NCBI GenBank assembly: GCA_029778515.1
Contig: JAKOQD010000226.1
Coordinates: forward strand, 1 to 19,444
Source of the DNA: Actinomycetes bacterium
GTDB lineage: Bacteria; Actinomycetota; Actinomycetes; Propionibacteriales; Propionibacteriaceae
DNA: 19,444 nucleotides
Direction of reading: 5' to 3'
Positions 1 to 13,913 of this stretch are shown piece by piece; position 1 is the stretch's first letter, and every line of letters begins with the position of its first letter. The position numbers were made by a program, and so were the translations under genes. The notes under the pieces are model-generated. The model saw only the letters and a list, made by a program, of their open reading frames with translations, did not search any database and was not told where the DNA came from.

Positions 1-316
1 ATGTGCAACGCCTGTCAGCTATCACACACATACGGTTTGGCCTGTTCCGCGTTCGCTCGCCACTACTTACGGAATCACGGTTGTTTTCTTTTCCTGTGGG
101 TACTGAGATGTTTCACTTCCCCACGTTCCCTCCAGCTGCCCTATGTGTTCAGGCAGAGGTTGCCGGACATGACTCCGGTATTTTCAGGGTTTCCCTATTC
201 GGAGATCCCCGGATCAGAGTTTGGTTACCAACTCCCCGGGGCTTATCGCAGGTTCCTACGTCCTTCTTCGGCTCTTGGTGCCTAGGCATCCACCGATTGC
301 ACTTAGTAGCTTGTTG
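1..316 (-). rRNA. rrl: 23S ribosomal RNA, 5' end (partial)
   Basis: This is the 5' portion of the large-subunit rRNA, running off the left edge of the window. Read on the minus strand it carries the near-universal 23S start block GGTGGATGCCTAGGCA (about 279-294) and downstream the conserved GTACCCACAGGAAAAGAAA segment. The 5' end at about 316 was placed by analogy with E. coli, where 22 nt precede GGTGGATG, so it is uncertain by a few bases. It follows 16S in the same orientation, as expected for one rrn operon. Confidence 0.95.
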
Positions 317-2161
<1,845 letters not shown>

Positions 2162-2426
2162 AATTTATCAGCCAGACCCGAGGGCCTGTTTGCTGTCAAC
2201 TGAATGTTTGATTGCTGACACAGATCCATTGCTGGATCTATCAATAATCAAAGGAATCCGTTTCAGGATTTGCTTGACTTTCGTCTCGCACCCCCTGAGA
2301 CGGGGTTGATTTGCACTATCTAGTAGTGCTTATTGTGCATTGACTTTTAAAGCACGCTGTTGAGTTCTCAAGTTTCGGGTGCGTTCCGCGCTTTGGCTTT
2401 CACCATTGCTTGGAGCAACTCGACAT
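2162..2426 (-). other. rRNA operon leader with three small hairpins
   Basis: This is the transcribed leader between the last promoter and 16S, with no protein-coding gene. Three stem-loops are visible: 2222-2239 (7-bp perfect stem AGATCCA/TGGATCT closing a GCAA, GNRA-type, loop, with an imperfect outer stem of about 10 bp flanking it), 2282-2302 (6-bp stem CGTCTC/GAGACG) and 2313-2329 (6-bp stem GCACTA/TAGTGC). A boxA-like motif lies upstream of them at 2357-2371. Roles in antitermination or 17S processing are inferred from position only. Confidence 0.6.
2357..2371 (-). promoter_or_regulatory. boxA-like antitermination motif in rrn leader
   Basis: The minus strand reads TTGAGAACTCAACAG, very close to the TTGAGAACTCAATAG leader element known from mycobacterial rrn operons. 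It lies about 55 bp after the last promoter's -10 and about 195 bp before 16S. A second, slightly different copy precedes 23S at 340-354. Confidence 0.65.
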
Positions 2427-2455
2427 ACTTTATGAGGCCCGGAGCGCTTTGTCAA
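2427..2455 (-). promoter_or_regulatory. rrn promoter, 16S-proximal
   Basis: On the minus strand a perfect TTGACA (2450-2455) is followed after exactly 17 bp by TAAAGT (2427-2432). The following sequence, GTCGAGTTGCTCCAAGC, is nearly identical to that after the middle promoter, suggesting a duplicated promoter/start module. Expected transcription start is about 2420. Call rests on hexamers, ideal spacing and position before 16S. Confidence 0.75.
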
Positions 2456-2561
2456 ATCCGCTCTGTTTCTCATCGTTTCCCCAACTTGGCCATTTGGCCT
2501 TGTCAGAGAGGCTTTGTTGCGATCCATTTGGGCTTTACGCTCGCTTGGGGCAACTCGACTT

Positions 2562-2590
2562 ACTCTAGCTGGCTCCTGGCTCGGTGTCAA
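2562..2590 (-). promoter_or_regulatory. rrn promoter, middle
   Basis: On the minus strand a perfect TTGACA (2585-2590) is followed after 17 bp by TAGAGT (2562-2567). The initial transcribed region GTCGAGTTGCCCCAAGC matches that of the 16S-proximal promoter at all but one position. The two modules are 135 bp apart. Confidence 0.7.
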
Positions 2591-2753
2591 ACCGGGCTGG
2601 CCTGCCTCCCCCACCGCGCGACTCGGCTCGGATTTCGATGGGCTCTGGCATGAGCGCACAACGTATCCGTGCTAGTCAGTGGTGGTTTGGCGCCCGGCTC
2701 GTCCGTTCCAGAAGCTTTTCTGTCTCGTCCGTGTCACCGGCAGCGCTCGATGA

Positions 2754-2782
2754 ACATTACGCAGTTGGCGGCACCACGTCAA
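2754..2782 (-). promoter_or_regulatory. rrn promoter, distal
   Basis: On the minus strand TTGACG (2777-2782) is followed after 17 bp by TAATGT (2754-2759), then TCATCGAGCGC, which shares TCGAG with the other two start regions. The -35 hexamer begins only 38 bp after the tyrS stop codon, so this promoter occupies the whole tyrS-rrn junction. I see no strong intrinsic terminator between them, so read-through from tyrS into the rrn operon is possible. Confidence 0.6.
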
Positions 2783-2820
2783 ATCGGCCCCGACGCCCGG
2801 GCGTGTCGACCGGTTCTGCC

Positions 2821-4086
2821 TCAGCGAACCAGTTCGACAGCCCCAACCGTGCGCCGTCCACGGCGCACGATCAGGTAGCGGCCGGCAAGCAGATCGGCCG
2901 CCGAGACCACCACGTCCGGGTCGCCGATCTTCTGGTTGTTGAGGTACGCCCCACCTTCGGTTATCGCCCTTCGCGCCGCGGACTTGCTCGCAACCACACC
3001 GGAGGCGGCCAACACGTCCACGACTGTCGGCAGGTCAGGGCCGACGGCCATTTGCTGCTCCCCCAGCTCGTGCCAGAGTGCCGCGAGCACGGCATGGTCC
3101 AACTCGGCCAGTTCACCGCGTCCGAACAATGCAGCGGCAGCTGCGGTCGCCGAAGCCCGCTCTGTCGGCGAGTGCACCAGGTCGGTGATGTCGTCGGCGA
3201 GCGCCCGCTGCGCGGCGCGGAGGTGCGGCGACTCGGCGGTCTGGCGCGCAAGCTCAGCGATCTCCTCCTCGCTACGCACCGTGAAGATCTTCAGGTATTC
3301 GATCACCTTGGCGTCCTCCGCGTTCAGGAAGAACTGGTGGAACGCGTAGGGACTGGTCATGGTCGGATCGAGCCAGACCGTGCCGGCCTCGGTCTTGCCG
3401 AACTTGGTGCCGTCGGCCTTGGTGAGCAAAGGGGTCGCCAGGGCGTGCACTTTCGCGCCCTCCGCCCGCCGGATCAGGTCGACTCCTGCGGTGAGGTTGC
3501 CCCATTGGTCGGAGCCGCCGGTCTGCAGCGTGATTCCGTAGCGACGGAACAGCTCGAGGTAGTCGAGCGACTGCAGGAGCACATAGGAGAACTCCGTGTA
3601 GGAGATGCCGGATTCCAGCCTGGCCTTGACCACTTCCCGGTCAAGCATGCGGTTCACACTGAAGTGCTTGCCGATGTTGCGCAGGAAGTCGAGGGTGGAA
3701 AGCTCAGCGGTCCAGTCGTAGTTGTTGACCACCTGGGCGGCCGCCGGACCGTCGAAGTCGACGAATCGGCTCACCTGGGACCTGATCCTCTCCACCCACT
3801 CATGAACCAGCTCGCGTGGATTGAGGTTCCGCTCGCTGCTCTGCTTCGGATCACCGATCAATCCGGTCGAGCCGCCCACCAGCAGGAAGGGACGGTGACC
3901 CGCGGCCTGCAGCCGTCGGGCCAGCATCAACTGCACCAGGTTGCCCATGTGGATGCTCGGTGCGGTCGGGTCGAAACCGACATAGGAACTCACCTGGCCG
4001 GCGTCGAAGGCCGCGCCCAGCGCGTCCGGGTCGGTGGAGTGCGCGATGAAACCGCGCCAGGTCAGTTCTTCCAGTACCGCATTCAC
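2821..4086 (-). CDS. tyrS: Tyrosyl-tRNA synthetase
   Basis: Cytosolic class I aminoacyl-tRNA synthetase that charges tRNA-Tyr with tyrosine using ATP. With the GTG start chosen here the protein is 421 aa, the usual length. The Rossmann catalytic domain opens with YVGFDPTAPS and a HIGH-type motif written HMGN (residues 46-49). The KMSKS-type motif is KFGKT, inside DGTKFGKTEAG, and QTGGSDQWGN supplies tyrosine-site residues. The C-terminal ~60 residues (ASKSAARRAITEGGAYLNNQ) are an S4 RNA-binding domain. An in-frame TTG lies three codons upstream (4095), but the family pattern M-x(2)-L-x-EL-x-WRG favours GTG at 4086. No Shine-Dalgarno is visible at either, so the message may be leaderless. It ends 38 bp before the first rrn promoter and diverges from a small plus-strand gene. 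Confidence 0.95.
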   Translation of the reverse strand: MNAVLEELTWRGFIAHSTDPDALGAAFDAGQVSSYVGFDPTAPSIHMGNLVQLMLARRLQAAGHRPFLLVGGSTGLIGDPKQSSERNLNPRELVHEWVERIRSQVSRFVDFDGPAAAQVVNNYDWTAELSTLDFLRNIGKHFSVNRMLDREVVKARLESGISYTEFSYVLLQSLDYLELFRRYGITLQTGGSDQWGNLTAGVDLIRRAEGAKVHALATPLLTKADGTKFGKTEAGTVWLDPTMTSPYAFHQFFLNAEDAKVIEYLKIFTVRSEEEIAELARQTAESPHLRAAQRALADDITDLVHSPTERASATAAAAALFGRGELAELDHAVLAALWHELGEQQMAVGPDLPTVVDVLAASGVVASKSAARRAITEGGAYLNNQKIGDPDVVVSAADLLAGRYLIVRRGRRTVGAVELVR

Positions 4087-4159
4087 AACGAGCAAGCCTA
4101 ACGGGCCGGCTGATCAGGAATGTCAGTGGTCCGGCCTAGCCTGCTCGCAGGAGGTGAAC

Positions 4160-4492
4160 ATGCCGTCGTTTCGAGCCAGCGCAGCAATCATCGCCGCCCG
4201 CCCAGGAGTGCCACCCCCGGCGGTGCTGGCGGCGGCCCGGACCGCGGTGGCCCTGGGATGGCAGGTCGAGGACGCGTTCGTGGACGTGGAACCGCTGGCC
4301 CGCGGATCTGGCCCACCGCGCGCCACCATCCGCTTCCTGGTGCCGGCGGCCAACGATGCCGAAGAGGAGCAGGTCGCCTGGGCGGCAGCGAAAGCGCTGG
4401 CGGGCGGTCTGGCGCCGGTAGCGACCTGGACCGACTTGCGGGTGTCCAGGCGACAGCGAGGAAGGTGGGTGCCAGTGGATAACCCGTCCTGA
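4160..4492 (+). CDS. Small protein of unknown function
   Basis: A 110-aa soluble protein with no signal peptide or membrane segment; I do not recognise its family by name. The ATG is preceded by an almost ideal Shine-Dalgarno, AGGAGGTGAAC-ATG, which decides the start although the frame is open further upstream. Its predicted pattern is beta (FRASAAII), helix (PPPAVLAAARTAVAL), beta (QVEDAFVDVEPL), beta (RATIRFLVPA), helix (EEEQVAWAAAKALAGGL), beta (DLRVSRRQRGRWVPV), that is, a ferredoxin-like beta-alpha-beta-beta-alpha-beta order read by eye. It is transcribed away from tyrS across a 73-bp gap and towards argH. Third codon positions are strongly GC, like the neighbours, supporting a real gene. 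Function unknown. Confidence 0.7.
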   Translation: MPSFRASAAIIAARPGVPPPAVLAAARTAVALGWQVEDAFVDVEPLARGSGPPRATIRFLVPAANDAEEEQVAWAAAKALAGGLAPVATWTDLRVSRRQRGRWVPVDNPS

Positions 4493-4601
4493 TATCTGGG
4501 GCCAGTGCGACCGACAAGGGGCACCGCCGGCCTGAGCGACCCGCGAGTCCAGCAATCCCGGCTTATCCGACATGCCGGCATACCCCGTCATCTCGGCGTA
4601 C

Positions 4602-4648
4602 CCGGGACCTCGGAGCACCGCGCAACCGCCACCCGGCCCTACCCGTCA
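4602..4648 (+). repeat. 47-bp direct repeat, copy 1
   Basis: The 47 bp from 4602 to 4648 are repeated without mismatch at 4679-4725, a period of 77 bp. The unit begins CCGGGACCTCGGAGCACCGC and ends CCCTACCCGTCA. Just upstream (about 4585-4604) is a further, diverged copy of the palindromic part, CCCGTCATCTCGGCGTAC. Two copies with an unequal intervening palindrome fit recent duplication of a dispersed repeat rather than CRISPR. Confidence 0.85.
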
Positions 4649-4666
4649 CCCCGGCTTACCCGGTCA

Positions 4667-4684
4667 TCCCGGCGAACGCCGGGA
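4667..4684. repeat. Perfect palindromic stem-loop of dispersed repeat
   Basis: TCCCGGCG-AA-CGCCGGGA forms an 8-bp perfect stem with a 2-nt loop, preceded by GTCA. This is the GTCATCCCGGCGnnCGCCGGGA form of an extragenic palindrome found in many GC-rich bacterial genomes. The same motif, with one changed pair, occurs inside pheT at about 15062-15083. It lies between convergent genes and may also act as a terminator. Confidence 0.6.
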
Positions 4685-4725
4685 CCTCGGAGCACCGCGC
4701 AACCGCCACCCGGCCCTACCCGTCA
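4679..4725 (+). repeat. 47-bp direct repeat, copy 2
   Basis: Exact second copy of 4602-4648. It is followed by another imperfect palindrome, ATCCGGGCGTTGGCCGGGAA (about 4725-4744), close to the argH stop codon. Confidence 0.85.
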
Positions 4726-4768
4726 TCCGGGCGTTGGCCGGGAATTCAGAGCTCACCTGGCGGGTCGG

Positions 4769-6659
<1,891 letters not shown>

Positions 6660-6663
<4 letters not shown>

Positions 6664-7922
6664 CGGGGCGCCTGCGGGGCTTCGTGAAGCTCAGCCACCC
6701 TTCTGGGCGCTTCAGCCGCCCTTGCGGCATCCAGCAGGTCAGGAAGCGCCGCCAGGAAAGTGTCCAGCTGAGCATCGGTGACGATCAACGGTGGCGCCAG
6801 CCGCAGTACGTTCGGACGCGGGGCGTTGATCACGAAGCCGGCGTCCAGCGCGCGCTCGGCCACCACCGCGGCGACCGGTTCGGCCAGCACCAAGCCACGA
6901 AGCAGACCCCGTCCGCGCACGCCGGCGACCAGTGAGTGCCCGAGGTCGAGCACGCCGGTGGCCAGATGCTCGCCGGCAGCCACCGCCCGCGCCAGCAGTC
7001 CGTCCCGCTCGATGATGTTCAGCACCGCCAGTCCGGCCGCGGCCGCGACCGGGTTGCCGCCGAAGGTGGTGCCGTGCGAGCCCGGTCCGAGCAGTGATGC
7101 TGCCGGGCCGGTGGCAACGCACGCGCCGATCGGGAAGCCGTTCCCGAGGCCCTTGGCGAAGGTCACGATGTCAGCAGTCACCCCCGAAGCCGTACTCGCC
7201 AGCCAGTCACCACAGCGGCCGATGCCGGTCTGCACCTCGTCGAACCACAGCAGCGCCCCAACCTCACTGGTGAGTTCCCGAGCCGCAGCGAGAAAGCCCG
7301 AGGGCGGTTCGACCACTCCGTTCTCGCCCTGGATCGGCTCGATGATCACTGCGGCCACCGTCTCGTCCAAGACTGCGGCCAGCGCGTCCGCGTCCCCATA
7401 GGGCACGAACTCGACAACGCCTGGCAGCGGCTCGAACGGCTCCCGGTAGGCCGGGTTCGCGGTCAGCGCCAGCGCGCCGAGGCTGCGTCCGTGGAACGCC
7501 CCGGCCATTGCGATCAGCTTCTTGCGTCCGGTCATACGGGTGATCTTGAAGCCGGCTTCGTTCGCCTCGGTGCCCGAGTTGGTGAAGAAGGTGCGCGCTG
7601 GCAGCCCGGGCGAGTTCGCCCTCACGAAACCGGCCAGCCGTTCGGCCAGCGCGATCTGAGTGGGCGTCGCAAAGAAGTTGGATACGTGGCCGAGCGTCGA
7701 GAGCTGGGCCGAGATCGAGCCAAGCACCTGTGGGTGGGCGTGTCCGAGCGCGTTCACGGCAAGGCCGGCCAGCAGGTCGAGGTAGCGGTTGCCGTCGGCG
7801 TCCCAGAGGTAGGCGCCCTCGCCGCGGACGAAAACCCGCTTGGGTGCCCCGAACGTGTTCATCAGCGTCCCGCTGTAGCGGGCCTGCAGTTCGGCCTGGG
7901 AGCCCAGTGTTGTGATGGTCAT
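6660..7922 (-). CDS. argD: Acetylornithine aminotransferase
   Basis: PLP-dependent class III aminotransferase converting N-acetylglutamate 5-semialdehyde and glutamate to N-acetylornithine and 2-oxoglutarate, fourth step of arginine synthesis. The 420-aa protein has the cofactor phosphate-binding SGTEANE (116-122), FHGRS (143-147), the PLP-ring aspartate in WFDEVQTG (226-233) and the Schiff-base lysine K257 in TFAKGLGNG. The start is the ATG in the ATGA overlap with argB (7919-7922); the open frame continues upstream inside argB, but [12 protein letters not shown] matches the family's N-terminus. It overlaps argR by the same ATGA device. The tail after [13 protein letters not shown] is Ala/Glu-rich and low in information. 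Confidence 0.95.
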
Positions 7923-8853
7923 GAGGTCGGCACACCCGTGGTCTCGACAGGCTCCACCAGCCGGACCGGCGTCCCCGGCCGGGGCTGGGCATGGTCGACG
8001 ACCATGGTGCCGGTGCCCTCGTCGGTGAAGATCTCCAGCAGCAGCGAGTGGGCAACCCGGCCGTCGATCACGGTCGCCTTGGGCACGCCGGCGCGGACGG
8101 CCTGAAGACACGCCTCCATCTTCGGGATCATCCCGGAAGCGAGCGTTGGCAGCAGCTCGCTCAGGTCGGTCGAAGAGATCTCCCGGATCACCTCGGTCGA
8201 GTTCGGCCAGTCCCGGTACAGCCCCTCGACGTCGGTGAGCACGATCAGCCGCTCCGCGCCCAGGGCGGCCGCCAGCGCTCCGGCGGCGGTGTCGGCGTTC
8301 ACGTTGTGCACCTGGCCGTCCTCATCGGGCGCGACGGTGGCCACCACGGGAATCCGGCCGGCGTTGATCAGGTCCACCACGGCCTCCGGGCGCACCTCGG
8401 TCACCTCGCCGACCAGGCCGAGGTCGATCTCCTCGCCGTCGACGTGCAGCCCCTTGCGTTCGGCCGTGAGCAGCCCCGCGTCCTCCCCGGAGAGCCCGAC
8501 GGCGAGCGGCCCGTGCGCGTTCAGCAGGCCGACCAACTCGCGGTTCACCTGCCCCATCAGCACCATCCGGACGACGTCCATCGCCTCGGGCGTGGTCACC
8601 CGCAGCCCGCCGCGAAACTCACTCTCGATGCCCAGACGCTTCAGCATCGAGGAGATCTGCGGTCCTCCGCCGTGCACCACCACCGGCTTCACCCCCACCA
8701 TGCGCAGGAAGACGATGTCGGTGGCGAACGCAGCCTTCAAAGAGTCGTCGACCATCGCGTTGCCGCCGTACTTGACCACGATCGTCTTGCCCACGTACTG
8801 CTCCAACCAGGGCAGCGCCTCGATCAGGATGGCTGCCTTATCGCCGGCGTCGA

Positions 8854-8857
<4 letters not shown>
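7919..8857 (-). CDS. argB: Acetylglutamate kinase with repeat-derived C-terminal tail
   Basis: Phosphorylates N-acetylglutamate with ATP, the second step and usual feedback-control point of the pathway. The amino-acid kinase fold is clear: KYGGNAM (29-35), VVHGGGPQI with the glycine-rich substrate loop, [10 protein letters not shown] and the C-terminal [10 protein letters not shown] and [12 protein letters not shown]. The family normally ends a few residues after GTMV. Here about 25 residues follow (288-312), including [11 protein letters not shown], the characteristic translation of a dispersed actinobacterial repeat (see that entry). Start ATG sits in an ATGA overlap with argJ (8854-8857); stop overlaps argD likewise. 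The catalytic core looks intact; whether the tail matters is unknown. Confidence 0.95.
7934..7984 (-). repeat. Dispersed VEPVETT-type repeat in the 3' end of argB
   Basis: The plus strand reads GTGGTCTCGACAGGCTCCAC (about 7938-7957), a close variant of the GGTTTCGACAGGCTCAACC element I recall as scattered through many Propionibacteriaceae and related genomes. It is followed at 7973-7984 by the perfect palindrome CCCCGGCCGGGG. Translated in the argB frame it yields VEPVETT. Family assignment is from recall, not from a search. Confidence 0.6.
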
Positions 8858-12363
<3,506 letters not shown>

Positions 12364-12651
12364 ACCGGATCTTTGGTGCTAATGGCGTGGGGCTGCGCGC
12401 GCTCATCGCGCCAACCCGAATTCTGGGCTTGTGACCGGCCCAAACCTCGTGGATAAGCTCCAGAAACCTGGTCGATCGAAATTGAGCTCCTCGAGGGCTG
12501 CTCCTAAACTCCAGAAACCCGGTTCCTCGGCTCTCGACTAGGGGTGCCGCGTAACCTCGGCCGGGGTCTTGCCGGAGGCTGCTGATTATGGCGAGGAGTT
12601 CTCAGTTCAGTGATGAGACGTGCGACCACTCCTCGGCGAGTTCCAGCTGGC
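12364..12651. other. Gap between convergent hemD and HAD genes
   Basis: About 288 bp with no convincing gene. It contains two copies of CTCCAGAAACCYGGT (12458-12472 and 12509-12523, differing at one base, 51 bp apart) of unknown role, and an 8-bp stem CGAGGAGT/ACTCCTCG (12592-12599 with 12628-12635) with a long loop. Neither is a convincing intrinsic terminator. Confidence 0.5.
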
Positions 12652-13431
12652 TCAGATCAGGGGAACCAGGTCGGCGACGGAGCCGTAGACCTGGTCGGGC
12701 CGGTACGGATAAACCTCGATCTCGGGCTCACTGGTCACTCCGGACAGCACGAGCACGGTGAGCAGGCCGGCCTCCATACCGGCGACGATGTCGGTGTCCA
12801 TCCGGTCGCCGATCATTGCGGTCGTTTCCGAGTGTGCCTGAATCCGGTTCATCGCTGAGCGGAACATCATCGGGTTCGGCTTTCCCACCACGTAGGGCTG
12901 GCGGTTGGTCGCCGCGGTGATCATCGCCGCCACCGCACCGGTCGCCGGCAACAGGCCCGACGGCGACGGTCCCGTGGTGTCGGGGTTGGTCACGATGAAG
13001 CGCGCGCCATCGTTGATCAGCCGGATTGCCTTGGTGATCGCTTCGAAGGAGTAGGTCCGGGTTTCACCGATCACGACGTAGGCCGGGTCGGTTTCGGTCA
13101 TCACGAAACCGGCCTCATGCATGGCCGTGGTCAATCCCGCCTCGCCGATCACAAATGCGGTCTTGGCCCCGCGTTGACCGGCCAGGAACGCGCCGGTGGC
13201 CATCGCCGAGGTCCACAGATTCTCCTCCGGCACCGGCAGCCCCGAGCGCGCCAACCGCGCAGCCAGGTCGCGCGGGGTGTAGGTCGAGTTGTTGGTGAGC
13301 ACGAGGAAGCGCCGGGAGGTGTCCACCCAGCGATTGAGCAATTCGACCGCGCCGGGTACCGGCAGCTCGTCGTGGACCAGCACTCCGTCCATGTCGGTGA
13401 GCCAGCATTCGATGTCACGCACGTTCCGCAT
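12652..13431 (-). CDS. HAD-IIA family sugar/nucleotide phosphatase (NagD-like)
   Basis: Predicted cytosolic Mg-dependent phosphohydrolase of haloacid dehalogenase subfamily IIA, 259 aa, the usual size for NagD-type enzymes. All four HAD motifs are present: DMDGV with nucleophile Asp13 and acid Asp15, motif II TNNST (46-50), motif III lysine K184 in VGKPNPMMF, and motif IV GDRMDTDI (208-215). The large C2-type cap lies between motifs II and III. Substrate cannot be read from sequence; relatives act on UMP, glycerol 3-phosphate, 4-nitrophenyl phosphate or phosphoglycolate. The ATG at 13431 has only a weak upstream purine tract. It stands alone on the minus strand, separated from pheT by 480 bp. 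Confidence 0.88.
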   Translation of the reverse strand: MRNVRDIECWLTDMDGVLVHDELPVPGAVELLNRWVDTSRRFLVLTNNSTYTPRDLAARLARSGLPVPEENLWTSAMATGAFLAGQRGAKTAFVIGEAGLTTAMHEAGFVMTETDPAYVVIGETRTYSFEAITKAIRLINDGARFIVTNPDTTGPSPSGLLPATGAVAAMITAATNRQPYVVGKPNPMMFRSAMNRIQAHSETTAMIGDRMDTDIVAGMEAGLLTVLVLSGVTSEPEIEVYPYRPDQVYGSVADLVPLI

Positions 13432-13490
13432 GCCGCCAGTCTTTCATTGCGGCACCGCCCTGCGACGAGTCCCCGCTCTGATGGGCGAGA

Positions 13491-13828
13491 ATGGCGGACG
13501 GAGATGCTGAGCCCATCGCGCCCGAAGAGGTCGACGCGCAAAGGGTGTGCAAGACCGTAACGGTCAAGGCCCTTGGCAACACTCCGTTCTGGTTCCGCTG
13601 GCAAGCCAGCGTGTCCACCGCCGACGTGTTCGACAAGTTCGGGACACGACACAGCTACGACTGGGAGTACAGCGACTGGAACCTGGTGAGAAACCCCAGC
13701 AGCCGTCGCAGAACTCAGCGACACCATCGACCGTGGTGCTTACGTCGGCCATCAATGACAACACCAGTCTGCTGAAGGACGAGAAGCAGTTCGTCTACAC
13801 GATGTGTCCTAGAGGAAGCAAGATTTGA
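13491..13828 (+). pseudogene. Probable frameshifted orphan gene, unknown function
   Basis: I do not recognise this sequence. From ATG 13491 the frame encodes a coherent, strongly GC3-biased stretch (VCKTVTVKALGNTPFWFRW and FDKFGTRHSYDWEYSDWNL) up to about 13690, then turns Arg-rich and stops at 13775. Coding character resumes in another frame from about 13697 (TPSTVVLTSAINDNTSLLKD and EKQFVYTMC), ending at TGA 13826-13828. A single frameshift near 13690-13700, in AGAAACCCCAGCAGCC, would join them into about 110 residues. It has Trp/Tyr/Phe-rich segments, no membrane helix and no clear Shine-Dalgarno. It may be the remnant of a longer gene cut short by the repeat that follows. Confidence 0.45.
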
Positions 13829-13844
13829 AAAACGCGCTGAGCAG

Positions 13845-13883
13845 CCCTTCGACGTGTTCAGGGAACGCTGGCTGAGTCGGTGA
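13845..13883 (+). repeat. Degraded dispersed repeat
   Basis: CCCTTCGACGTGTTCAGGG followed by AACGCTGGCTGAGTCGG resembles the CCCTTCGACAAGCTCAGGG...GGTGGTTGAGC element I recall as common in Propionibacteriaceae-type genomes, with several substitutions. It lies 31 bp after the pheT stop codon (reading minus strand) and belongs to the same broad family as the element forming the ArgB tail. Confidence 0.5.
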
Positions 13884-13913
13884 ACGCGTGGCGTCCACCG
13901 ATCATCACGATTC

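Larger units (their letters stand above)
4493..4768. other. Intergenic gap between convergent genes
   Basis: About 276 bp lie between the 3' ends of the small plus-strand gene and argH. It contains no convincing gene. It is filled from about 4585 to 4740 with GC-rich repeat sequence containing several GTCATCCCGGCG-type palindromes, described separately. The stem-loop at 4667-4684 could terminate transcription from both sides, but it lacks a following U-tract. Confidence 0.6.
13432..13913. other. Region between HAD gene and pheT
   Basis: About 480 bp on which I see only the probable frameshifted orphan (13491-13828) and a degraded dispersed repeat (13845-13883). There is no obvious intrinsic terminator for pheT and no clear promoter for the HAD gene. 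Confidence 0.5.

Noticed and set aside
2584..4101. A 505-aa open frame on the plus strand antisense to tyrS
   Set aside because: It lies opposite a clear tyrosyl-tRNA synthetase gene, has no recognisable domain and has the Arg/Gly/Val/His-rich make-up of a GC-rich shadow frame. The same applies to the long plus-strand frames opposite argH (4505-5761), argJ (9116-10105), argB (7991-8887) and pheT (13938-15041).
4602..4725. Possible CRISPR array
   Set aside because: There are only two full copies, the repeat is 47 bp with a 30-bp intervening sequence that is itself a palindromic repeat, and no cas gene is nearby.
7923..8111. Extended N-terminus of argD, and likewise of argB, argC, pheS and pheT
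   Set aside because: The frames remain open upstream only because of high GC content. The extensions are Arg/Gly-rich, overlap the preceding genes and lack homology; internal starts with ATGA overlaps, a Shine-Dalgarno or family N-termini fit better.
12592..12635. Terminator hairpin downstream of the HAD gene
   Set aside because: The 8-bp stem has a loop of about 28 nt and no U-tract on either strand.
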